From the NCBI RefSeq assembly GCF_041296385.1, contig NC_091015.1:57726345-57790344 (forward strand): DNA of 64,000 nucleotides, given 5' to 3'. The stretch comes from Aphelocoma coerulescens (Eukaryota; Chordata; Aves; Passeriformes; Corvidae). Positions 44,001-54,640 of the stretch are shown here, one piece after another (within the stretch, counting starts at the first letter, position 1; every line of letters begins with the position of its first letter). The notes below the pieces were generated by a model, which ran no database searches, had not been told where the DNA came from, and saw only the letters and a list, made by a program, of their open reading frames with translations. A program made the translations under genes and the position numbers.

Positions 44001-45345
44001 ATTGCAAGAAATAGAAACTCAAAACTTCAGCTTCAGGAGGCTATCAATAGGCATGTAAATAGAGTTAACAATAAAAATTGGTAATCACAAGAAAAAAATA
44101 AGTAATTTTTAGGATGTTCCTTAGCACTACTCCACTATGAGATACTTTACTATTAAAAAAAAAATAATTAAAATGTCATATTCTTCAACTTAAGCATGCC
44201 CACACAGAATCGGATTTACCAACGGCACAAAATAATCTGTCTAGCTTGCTTCATGCAACTTTTAAAAAGAACATTTTTAAAAAAAAAATCTTCCTAGACA
44301 CCACAAAACTCCTCAACTTAAAATCAGTTAATCAATCACCTTTCTGCACAGCTGCATTTTCTTTCATTAATGCAATAGAAATATTTGAGGGATTTCCGTT
44401 TTTACCTTTGCATTTTTCCTTTTCCAGTATCCATAACCAATCATCGCTCTGCTCTTCCATTATGCTTCGTATATTGCAGAGTGAGAAGCATCTTCATTAA
44501 ATAGTATTAAAAATAGAACACACCCGATCTCCCCACCGGAGCATGCTCTGACAGTGCTGATACCACAGCTCTCAAGGTAACCATGCCCAGCTGGGAACTG
44601 AGAGGCAAAGTCAGTGCGAGATTAGCAATTTGCAAGCCCAATTGTGCACATAAACTTGCCTCGATCCGTGACGAAGACTGCTAAAACAAAATCAGCGTGC
44701 AGTTAAATTATGCGACTGAAAAGTTGCAGATCAGTTTACAGTACGGTTTTGGTTTGTTTTGTTGGTTTTTCTACCCCCTCCCCATCACCCTCAGCTTCAA
44801 TTGCTTTGTACTTGCCTAAAATACACATATGCCATTTAGAAGAATGCGCACCGGGCATGCATCTGGCTCAGCATTGCAATGGCAGAGAAGTCAAACAGGT
44901 GATGCATAGACGCTTGTGTCTCTAATGCTTTTGTTTCCCCTCCCGGCACATTTACAGCGATGTCACACGGCGGCGGGATGAGTTTTAAGCCAAACCGCAC
45001 ACACCTGGAAGCGCAGAGACACACCTAGCACGTAAAAATGCATCCGGAATCTGAGCGTGTTCCCCCCGCTGGCTGACACGGTAAATGAAGGCAAAATAAA
45101 TAACAGCAATTAAACAAGGCTGCGCAATGGCTGCGCTGGATGAGCACATCGGGGTTAGATTTACAAGCGATATCGTTCGAGACGCACAGACAAGTTAGCA
45201 GAATACACCAAGCGGAGTAACATGAACTGCTTTTTGTGAAAACAGGACACCTAACAATACGGCTGTAACTCCCGGACTGTGAGCCTCCTCCACTGCATGC
45301 AAACAGAGATGCTAAGGAAGCATCAAGTAAATCTGTTGCACTCAC

Positions 45346-45478
45346 ATCGCCACCCTTAAGAACAATGCCAGTCCAAGCAGCCCAGGCTTGCCCTCCAGCA
45401 AACACGGCTTTGAAAGCGGATCCCGCGATGCTGTTCACAAATCAGCCAGTAAAAGTTGGAATTTTCTTAAGAGTTTGA
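45346..45478 (-). other. ARPP21: possible alternative ARPP21 leader exon near the promoter
   Basis: A strong donor (GAT|gtgagt) lies at 45346/45345 on the minus strand, with GC-elevated exon-like sequence to its right. It could be an alternative first exon or, with the acceptor-like tttgtgaacag, an internal one. The right edge is arbitrary. The evidence is splice-signal quality and closeness to the CpG island only. Confidence 0.3.
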
Positions 45479-45736
45479 TCCATTTTAGCTAAAATGACGA
45501 CTAGGCGGAGGGCGATCTCCCCCCGCAGACCCCCTCCCTGGCGCTCGTCTCCCCCGCCCCAACCCGGTTCCCGGCCACCTCACCTCCGCGCCCGACCCCG
45601 ACCCGCCTCTGCTCCCGCCAGCAGCGCCTCTGGCGATGACCGGCGGGCGGCCGAAACTTTGGGAAGCCGCCGCCCTCCTCGGGGCAGGCGGCCCCGCGAC
45701 CGCGCCGAGACCCGCGGCGAGCCCTTCCCGCCCTAC

Positions 45737-45880
45737 CTGGCTGTCACCACCGCTACGCTGCCGCTCCGCAGTCCCATGCGAGGCGCCCGCTCCAGCACCG
45801 ATAGCATCCTGCCCCGCCGTACTACGAGCGACACCCTTTTTTCCTTTTCTTTTCCCTCCCCCTCTAATAAAAACCACATC
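45737..45880 (-). other. ARPP21: candidate first exon (5' UTR) of ARPP21
   Basis: A consensus donor, CAG|gtaggg, lies at 45737/45736 on the minus strand inside the CpG island. The sequence to its right is GC-rich and then purine-rich, as expected for a leader. The right edge is a guess placed 20-30 bases after the TATA-like TATTAATAG. An ATG at 45807-45805 stays open to the donor; joined to the 11212 exon it would continue eight codons past the split Arg and stop, giving one more uORF of about 32 codons. Another donor (GAG|gtgagg at 45584) is a competing 3' edge. Confidence 0.4.
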
Positions 45881-46216
45881 TTAGAGCCGGAATCCTGTAG
45901 CCGCTATTAATAATTGCCCATCGCACGCAATAAAGGCAAGCCCCGGTTGCACAGACAGCTCCTGTTTCCCTCTCTCTCCGCTCCACATGCTCCAGCCGCC
46001 CTGACCTCAAAAATTAAAAGATCACGGGGAGGGGTGGGGGGGATGGGGCGAATGACTCCAACGAAATGACAGAAAACACATGCTGGAAGAAAAAAAAAAT
46101 AGACAAGAAAAAAAATCGCGACAACAAAGAACATCACGCCACACAAATGTCGACAGATTCTGCTTTGGTTTCCTTGGGTTTTGTTTTTGGTTTTTTTCGT
46201 TCTTTTTTTTTTTTCC

Positions 46217-46241
46217 TTTTTTTTTTTTTTTTTTTTTTTTT
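46217..46241. repeat. T25 homopolymer between the two CpG blocks
   Basis: A run of 25 T on the plus strand, preceded by further T-rich sequence from about 46180. Confidence 0.9.
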
Positions 46242-46895
46242 ACCTTGCCTGAAAACGGGATCTGCCCCCAGCGTCTTGGCGGCTCGGGCTATTTTTGTTT
46301 GTTTGGTATTTTTGGTTGGCCGGTTTGTTTATTTTGCTGCGGATACGCTGCTGTTACAGTACAGTGACTGTCTTCCTGAAAGACATGGTCTCTTCCTCCG
46401 CCTCCGCCGCGGGAGGAGATCCGCCGCCGCGCCGCGGTGCTGGCCGGGCGCGGTGGCCGCGGCGGCACCGCCCGACCCGCCGGCCGCCTCCTGTCCCGGC
46501 CCGGTCCGCCGCTCCGCCCGCCTCTGCCTGTCCGCTCCCGGCGCCTGCCTGGATCCCCTTCTGGCTCGCTCCTCTCTCCCTGTCCTCCGTCCTTTATCTG
46601 CCGCGCTCCCGGGCTGTACTGTCTGTCTGCGAGTCTCTCCCTCTGCCTTTCTCTCTCTCCCCGCCCACGCAGCGTGGTGCGCCCCGGACCGCAGGCAGCG
46701 CCGCGCTCCGGCTCCGCCGCTCGCCGGCTCCGCGCTCGCTGCGCTCAGCGCCGCCGCTCCGGCTGCCGCTCCCCCGGCTGCCGCACAGGACCCGCTGGCC
46801 CCGGCGCCATTGCGCTGCCCGCCCTCACCCCACCCAGCCCCGCGCAGGGCCCGGAGATGCCCGGCCGGGCCGGTGTCTGTCTGTGTGTGGGGCGG

Positions 46896-46928
46896 CTCTG
46901 TCTGTCTATCTATCTGTCCGTCTGTCCG
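46896..46928. repeat. degenerate (CTGT/CTAT/CCGT)n tetranucleotide repeat
   Basis: Tandem four-base units related to tctg, tcta and tccg lie in the outer part of the CpG island. Confidence 0.8.
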
Positions 46929-46978
46929 CCCGTGTGCGTGTGGCTTCCCGCACGCCGGCCCCTCCAGTCACACTGTTT

Positions 46979-46996
46979 CCCCCCCCCCCCCCCCCC
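46979..46996. repeat. C18 homopolymer at the edge of the CpG island
   Basis: A run of 18 C on the plus strand, so G18 on the ARPP21-sense strand. It could form a G-quadruplex there. Confidence 0.9.
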
Positions 46997-47276
46997 AAGC
47001 CCTCCCCGTCAGCCCATCCGCAGCCAGGAGCAGAGACAAAGCACCCGAGCGGGGCTAATAAGGAGAAAGCTCGTTAATCCCCTCCGATTCCTTGTTATTT
47101 GCTCCCACCCACTCCTTGTCGCCCCCGACACACGCCCCCCAAGAAAAATAAAGAGGGAAGGAAATGGGCCTTGACTCCAAAGGACATCTTTAGTGAAAGG
47201 TCTAGGGAGGGTGGTTTTAATTATTATTTTTGCTGGTGAAACCTGACAGCCTTTAGGCAGCCGAGCTGCTGAAAGG

Positions 47277-47279
<3 letters not shown>

Positions 47280-47309
<30 letters not shown>
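47280..47309. repeat. A30 homopolymer
   Basis: Thirty A in a row on the plus strand. No SINE-like body or target-site duplication is seen beside it, so I treat it as a simple repeat and not a retroposon tail. Confidence 0.85.
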
Positions 47310-47311
<2 letters not shown>

Positions 47312-50300
47312 CTGCAGCAGATTTTGGGTGGTAGCAGATGAGCCACTAAAAAATGGGGGCACATGATCCCCTTCCCCCTCCCCTGCCCAGCATGTCTCTA
47401 TCTAGGATCTGGCTTGATGATGTTTCCCTCGGAGCCTTGCTGCACACCATCAAGGCAGAGGAAAACAGGCAATTCACCAGCACACGCGTTTCCGATACAT
47501 AAAACCGCTGCTATGCATTTAAAACCCGGGCCTCGTTTTACCCAATTGAATACATCCAGGCATTCATTCTGCACCCAGCCGAGAAAAGGGCATTTACCTC
47601 TTTGCTAGGTGGCTATTAATATGCAGTAAAATTATAGCTGTACAACGCCAAATGTAATTGCCATAGATCATTTAGAGCAGATCCAGCAATTCAGCTGCTG
47701 GAAATGCATGTCTGTGAATAACCATGCATCTGGTACAATGCCCTCTACTACAATAACCTGAAAGGAGACAGAAGAGTCTGGTACTAGCTGCAATTAGTAA
47801 TCCTATGGATGAAAAATAAACAGTCAATAAGTACAAAGCAGCAAGGTCCTATGAAATATAGAGATCATTTCTGTCTTCAGTGATACAAATAATCCAACTC
47901 CCACAGACAGACAATTCTTATTTAAAATACACAGTTAAAAATGCACTCCTTTCATGATGTGCTTTCAGAAAGCCCTAGTTAGAGAAGACAGTTTGCCATG
48001 ATTAATGAATATAGTAGAACTCGTGTACCAGTAAATATGGACAAATATACAGACAGCTGGGGGAGAGTTGTGGGGAAATGTTTGCTTTAGTATGTATTAT
48101 CCTTGCACCCCTGGAATACCTCTTTCCCCTCAGAAGCAAACACCTGCTTTTACTGGGGACTGCTGAATGGAATCAGACTGGAAGAATGCAGTGAGTGATG
48201 AACCACAACAGGGTGTGCATTAGCCGGCTCTTGGTGCATGCTTCAAGTCATCAGAGGCATTCAGCCAGGCACACCAAAACCTGTTCTGCTAATGCACCTC
48301 CTGATGTGGCTCCCTCCTAGGATGGTCGCGTGTGGCTCCATCTACTTTTAATTTCATTCTTTAACATAGTCCCACACTGTGCTACAGGTTCCATCTGAAA
48401 GCAAAAAGAGCAGCAGAGAGGCTATAAATGGCACTAGTGCGCTACACCCAGTGACAGGGCAAGGACCACTTCTTTGCTTTTTGCCATTTGATGTTTCAGC
48501 CATCTCAACAATGGACCAAAGTTAATTTTCCAAGCTGGTTATCAAAACTATTCTGAACACACAGTGAAATTGGAGAGGACTTCACCTGGCTGCTGCCAAT
48601 CATTCCTTCACTCCCAAGCAGGGTACCCAGAGAAGGGAGAGAATGCACACTGCACCAGGACACAAAAGCAGTACTCACTCATGCCTTCACTAAATGCCTT
48701 GCAACTCACCTCCAGAAGGGAACGGGATGAGACTAGTGAATGTTTCAGAACCCTGCTCCAGTCACTAGACACAATGAAGATGTAAAACAGCCACGTGTCC
48801 ACAGCTTGTCTCCCACCGTTGAGATACTGGAGTGTCTTCAGAGTGGGAAGAGCCAAAACTATACGTCAGATCTGTAAGGAGATAAAAATTAATCCAAGCT
48901 GTAGTCTGGCAGTTCATTCCACCCTCTCCTATGTGGCTGGATGTGCCTGGAGCAAGTTACCAAATGCTGAAAGATGCCAGCTACAGCAACACCAATGGAA
49001 ATAATCGGGCGGAAAAAAAACCAACCAGTATCACTCCAGTATCATGTAATGTAGTTTTTCAACTCAGAAGGTTGAGCAGCATCAAACACAGCATGTGCAA
49101 ATACGTGAAATTGCCTTCCTTTGTTAAGAAGTCACCTCAGACCTTCTCAGTCAGATACTAATCTGACAGAATATGCAGCCTACATCCCTTTCTTGAGGAC
49201 TTTTCTTTGTAGAAAGAAAAATCACAATCATTGCACAATCATAATATTGAAGAGGTGGCAAACCACAGTAATGACTTGCTGCTGCCTGTCCTGATTTGTA
49301 AAGATGGACAGGGATAACTATCCATTTAAGCTTCATGAAAGTCAGCAGAAGCTGTGTGTTTAAGCAGAAACAGAGCTTGATCAACTATTCAGACCTCTGA
49401 CACTTTTTCTGTCTGTTACCCGGCCAAATTTCGAGGGTAATTGGGGGAAAAAAGAAAAGACACAAGACCTATTTCACCAAATACTTTCTTGAATAAAGCA
49501 TGTAATTAATTAACCAGCAGCACAAGTGGTTTAGGATTCTGGTATTGCCAAGTGCCCTTGTGCAATAGGACCACCATATAGAGGTGAAGCATATGTGAAC
49601 TATATGTACACAAAATTCCTACAGACAACACCAAGTGCTTCAGCTCAAGGTATTTCCAAAGCATGACAACAGATTATATTACCTGTTCACTGCGAGCACA
49701 CTTTCTAGCTATGGTATCTTAATTTCACTTAGACATCAAGAAAACCTTACTGGACTCTCAAAACCCGGTCAGACTGGAAGTAGGAGATACAGACAAACAT
49801 ACAGAGCTTCTTGCAGTTCTGCAATCCCAGATTCTTGGGACAGAAGGCATGTAGTGTTACTAAATACATTAATAAAAGCATGCACAAGTGGTTGCACATT
49901 GCTGCTGCTTCTAGTCATTTCTCAGTGAAAAAAAAACCCTAACACAAAGTCTATTGTGTTTTGGAGTTATGGAATGATTCAGTTTGACGCACAACAATAT
50001 GATAAGCTAACTTTTGATATATTTTATCATAATCTTATGTGAAAAAGATCAGTTTTAGGGGTTTTTATTTATTTTTAAACTTCATTCCATTTTTATGTCC
50101 TACACGTTACAAACAAATTAATCATGCATAATTTGCAGATGGACTTAAAAATACCGCGCTTATGTTTAAAATGGCACTTTACAATATGTAAATATAGCCA
50201 AATTGCTCCCATTTTAAATACTTCTCAGGAAGAGCTGAAATATTTTTGCAGCTACAATATCTCAAGTAAAGGAAAATTACCCAAGCAATTTGTGTAAAGC

Positions 50301-53300
50301 ATGTCCTGGTGTCTCAGATTTGACAAAATAAAAATGAAGCTTTATGCTCTTTCCAATGAACTCAGTAAGAATTTTGCAATGGATTTCATTAGGATTAAGA
50401 TCAGGTACCGAAATCTCAGATTCTTTCTTTGGAGAAAGATCAATGAACAACCCTTTAAAAATATAATCTGTTGCTAGAGGGACTGAGACAGCTTTTTTTT
50501 CCCCACTAAAAGCAAAGAATCATTTCTTTGTATTTGACAATTCAAATCCCCTCTTAGTTTCTTTTAGAAATCCCAAAGTGTTTGATGTGCCATATCTGTG
50601 TACCTTGAAAAGGATATTACAGTGTGGAGTTCCTCACCCCACAAAAAAAAGTTGCCTGATCCCCCCTAAGACTGGAAACTGTAGCTCCTGCAGCACTGAT
50701 GGGCTGTGACTTTCAGATTAAGATGAGCAGGAATTTGAACTCTGGCTTTGACAGCTAGCATTTGTGCAAATGGTTTCTCGTGTTGTAGCCTTTTCCTCAA
50801 TTTACATTTACAGGCAGGAGGACTGGGGGACTTTCTGGTCACAGTGTAGGTGGGGCAGTGGACTGTTTCATGGGCTGACGGGTGGCTGGCAGCTCCAAAA
50901 AGGATGTTCCAAAGTAGTCCAGAGACCACAGAAAGGGCTCAGCCTGGTATCCTTCCGACTCAGTCACATTGCTGACAGCATTGAAAGAGCTGTGACAGCG
51001 TGAGATACTCAAGCAGTGGGCAGCTCTCAGTTGCACTGGACAGAAACATATCTCTGATGTAGAAACTTAGCATAATGGTACTTTTTATAATATATATGTG
51101 TCGCATGCACAATAGGACAAAGCTACAAAACACACAGTGGTGAGTAAGAGGAGAGTCAGCTAGAGTGTTGTGAACTGTGGTGTTAGAATGGGCACGAGAG
51201 AAAATGGTGAGAAAAAGAGGAGGAGGGACAGTCCCAGGCAGGGAATGCAGTCAGTTGGTTATCTTGAGATCTGTAATTCATTGTAGAGTGTGCACTACCT
51301 GCACATATTAGAGTACTGTAGGGAAGAAATCCAGCTGAGGAAATTCCAAACTCTCTCAATTGGATTTATGAGCTTTAATAATCCAATGGCTCAGGGTCAC
51401 CTAAGAGCCCAGGAACTGCTTGGCTCACAAATAGAAGTGGCTCTAAGGAGACATGACAAACACAGCATCTGCCGGAGAGTAGTTACAGCCCTTGGCATAG
51501 GAGCCATAAGAGTCACAAACAACTTCACTGGCACAAAGCAGTTTCCCATCAAGATCTTACCAAGAAAAGTCTTTATTACAGCACTTTGTCTGAAGCAAAG
51601 TATAAAGCATAGGTTACCTTCCAGCACACCTGGCCAGCAGACAAGCTTTGGTGGCAATTTTCAGCTACCACAATAAGATGTGGATAATACAGGCTTTCAA
51701 CACAGGTATATAGTGTCTCTCTCACTGCTAAAACATCAGAGACATACATCTGCCTGTAAGGTGTCCTGGAAGAAGGGAAGCTGAGGGACCAGGGAACTTC
51801 ATGGGTAAGCAAGTGGATCCAGGAAGTGACAGAGAGGGGGAAAGAAGAAAAAAAGAATCTCAAGAGGAATCCCCACTTACCTTATAGAAATCCTGCCAGA
51901 GCAGTATCAAGAATAGCAATAAAACATGCTTGTAGGCTTGGTTTAACACTCAAAACCAAGTATATTTTTGAGAAGACCATAACCCTAGCTGTAGATTGGA
52001 CACCATATGAAAACCTAGAGAATGAAGTTGGCATGTTGATTTGGAGGTGAAAAAAGGAAGATTTGCTGTGCCAATCAGCCCATGTAACTCTGAGTACTCA
52101 CTAACTACCAACTCATCCATTTGAAATTCCCCTGAACGTGGTACCCTCTTAACTTTTTCTTCTAGAAGGTCTAGTCTTCTCTGAAATTCATGTTTCAAAT
52201 GTAAGAAAAGGCTCCCAATTTACATGAGGCCTAGGCTTACCTTGCAGGTATTTTTCACAAGTCACTTGATACTACAGTACTATGTTGACACTCTTCAACC
52301 AGATACCATTTTCAATTTTCCTTTAAAAATTTTAAGAATAGTGTTTAACTTCTGACACTGGAATCTCTAGAAAGAATCCTAGCCACAGCATCTGTGTAAC
52401 CTGGATGGGTTGGTTTCCTGCTGCCTACCCTACCTCACTGCAGTGTATTCTCTGAGGCTCACACTGACCAGCCTTATTAACTCATCCATTTAGGGAAGCA
52501 CCAGAAAAATAAAACATTGGCCATGAAACTTGTTCAAGAGGAGGTGAGGATGCCCCCCACAATAGAGAGACTCATGAGAGTAACAGAATTTTCTGTCAGA
52601 TCAGCTCCCTTCACAACCCATGTGAAATTAAGTACTTGCCCCCTTTAAAGCCATGTTGTGCTTTACATGCAAAATTGTTTGCAGATGTGCCAAAGAACAG
52701 GAGCAACCTGAAAAAACACCTAAAAAAACCAAATCAAACCAAACAAAAAAACCCAACCGGTGCTAAATCACACTTTCCAAAAACAGCCCTTTACAAACTG
52801 CTGGAGGCACCCTCTTTTCACAGCTTATGTATCATCACACTGGTTTTGTTCATCCTCAGTAAAAATGACCAGAAAAGGCAGATACGTAATCAAAATTTGG
52901 CATAGTCAGTGTGACTCGACTTTGAACCATCCTACTCAAAGATCCCAAAAGTGGCAGCAGCCCTACAGTAAGCAGAGAATAATTCTTGCTATGTCATTTA
53001 AAAAGCCTCTCAAGTTCTGTCAGTGGTGAAAAAATGTGGCCTTTGTCATACAGTTGGAGATCTTAGAGGTTTTTCAAAGGGCTATGGGTTAAAACCCTAC
53101 TGAGGTAAGCACCCTCACTTCTCCACTTTCATTCACTTGGACCAGTGTCCCTTTTCTTAAAACTGTCAACCAAATGTGAGATTAATTAGCATTAATTTAG
53201 CAATTTGCAACATTTCATCTTCAACACTTGGAATCAACTTTTGTGTTGGCTACTGAGCTGCAGAAAAGAGACAGTAAAGAATGAATGACTGCTTATGTAC

Positions 53301-54235
53301 AAATTAGGTACATTTGGCACCAAGTGATGGGGGCAGTAGGAAATCCCACAACAGTGTACTTCACGGACAGAACACAAAGACAGATGCTTAAGCTTCCAGC
53401 ATTTTGAGGTCTTCGGCCTTTCAGGTCTTGGAGTCTTAAGCATAGTTATTTCTAAGTCACTGCCCTTAAAATAATACTGTTCCCTCAAATTTTCTCCAGC
53501 TGCCTTCTTTTTGTTTCGCCTTGCCTTATCCACTAGACATATTTAAATTTTCCTTTGTTTGGAATCTACATTTTTTCACGCCCTAAAATTATAGCCTTTG
53601 CAATGTGCAATAACTGTAGAAAGTCCCTTCATTGAAAGAGCAGAACATGGTACAATTTTAGCATCATATAATTTCCTGCATAATTGTTAAATCATTTTCT
53701 TCCTTTTCTCCCTCCCCCTCTTTTTCTTTTTCTTTTTTTTTTTTCTTTAATAAAGGAAAGGAAGATTCAAAGTGCATATCCAGAGAGAGAGATAGACAGA
53801 AAATTTCACTGCCACATAATAATGTGCTTCACTGTGACTCACCTTTATTGCAACAACAGTCTTGCATCAGGGACAAGACTTTCCCTATATACTGCTTCAG
53901 TCTCTCAGCATTGGGCTCTCTACTCAGAGGCACTATTGGTTCACAAATGTAAACCTCCTTGTGTGTTTGTGACATTGTATCCCCAAATATCACATCATAA
54001 AAATATTAAAACAAAACTGTTCATAACATTTTCCTGTGCACCATCTGGGCCTTGCAAGAAAGCTGACATTATCTGTCAAACTAAAGATAACCACATTTTC
54101 TCTCTTTTGTATCGTTAATGTTTGTCATCGCAAATTTCACTTTAATGCTCCAATTACATTATGACATTCTTAGAAACTGAATGGCACTAATGACTTTCAT
54201 TATTATTTACACACTTCCTTAATTATACGGCTCTC
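47310..54235. other. upstream intergenic DNA with candidate regulatory stretches
   Basis: No exon of a second gene was recognised. Short ORFs on both strands have no domain-like content. Two stretches, 47480-47760 and 48215-48370, are unusually free of simple repeats and dense in TAAT/ATTA, ATGCAT and TGCATTAG-type words, so I read them as candidate conserved elements. The remainder is ordinary AT-rich sequence. Confidence 0.6.
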
Positions 54236-54239
54236 CCTC

Positions 54240-54640
54240 TCATTCACAACATGTTCTCCCTCATAACACTCGCTCTGATATAAAGCTAATGAATTTTAAA
54301 CTTTCTATTACATAAAAGCCCATGATTAATTACCCAGCTTCCCAATCTCTTTATGATGCACAATACAGAGCTCTCCTGCAGTGATGCAGGAAAGGGGGGG
54401 GGGGGGGGGGAATGTGGAACTTTTATTCCCTCCTTAGTGAAAGCAAATAGAGAGATAAATAAAGTATCTTTCTCTTTAAAGTGGCATATGCAAATTTAAT
54501 TGAAAACAAATATACATCAAACCATTCCTCAGGAGAAAGCTAAATATCTCTACCTCAGCTGCATGTAGTAAACAGGATAATAATGGCTATTCTTATCATC
54601 TTTAATTTTTCATGACGAGAATTTTTTAATATAGCTCAAG
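54240..54640. promoter_or_regulatory. candidate distal enhancer with a perfect POU octamer
   Basis: This stretch is rich in homeodomain-type words (GCTAATGA, GATTAATTA, TTTAATTG) and contains an exact octamer ATGCAAAT at 54488-54495 in the context catatgcaaatttaattg. It has little repeat content apart from a G17 run. The composition is typical of deeply conserved neural enhancers, but conservation cannot be tested from one sequence. Confidence 0.35.
54394..54410. repeat. G17 homopolymer
   Basis: Seventeen G on the plus strand, interrupting the candidate enhancer stretch. Confidence 0.9.

Larger units (their letters stand above)
11213..45736 (-). other. ARPP21: large first intron of ARPP21 (about 34.5 kb)
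   Basis: This is the long intron between the CpG-island promoter and the uORF-bearing leader exon, assuming the candidate first exon at 45.7-45.9 kb is right. ORFs on both strands are short and unrelated to any family I know. Embedded items listed separately are simple repeats (15.25, 16.89, 31.5 and 32.02 kb), one CR1 fragment (25.4 kb) and a short duplication (13.06 kb). Possible additional leader exons with good splice borders occur at 24363-24406 and 42402-42436. A moderately GC-elevated patch at about 37.78-38.25 kb has no recognisable coding content. Confidence 0.7.
45490..47010 (-). promoter_or_regulatory. ARPP21: CpG-island promoter of ARPP21
   Basis: This is the only stretch in the window with dense CpG and high GC, in two blocks (about 45.50-45.83 and 46.38-46.95 kb) separated by an AT-richer gap that includes a T25 run. 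It lies upstream of all ARPP21 exons in the correct orientation. A TATA-like TATTAATAG occurs near 45903-45911 on the minus strand, a few tens of bases before the candidate first exon. Long ORFs here on both strands are Pro/Arg/Ala-rich by-products of GC content and should not be taken as genes. CpG-island promoters are commonly divergent, so a plus-strand non-coding RNA could also start here; nothing in the sequence proves it. Confidence 0.8.

Noticed and set aside
45485..45877. Minus-strand ORF of 130 codons in the CpG island
   Set aside because: It is a Gly/Arg/Ala-rich by-product of GC content. It is interrupted by a good splice donor at 45737 and does not resemble the ARPP21 N-terminus.
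46066..47058. Long plus-strand ORF of 330 codons across the CpG island
   Set aside because: The composition is Pro/Arg/Ala/Ser-rich in every overlapping frame, it runs through T25 and C18 homopolymers, and no domain is recognisable. Stop codons are simply rare in GC-rich DNA.
47280..47309. A30 run as a possible retroposon poly-A tail
   Set aside because: The adjacent sequence shows no SINE, LINE or processed-gene body and no target-site duplication.
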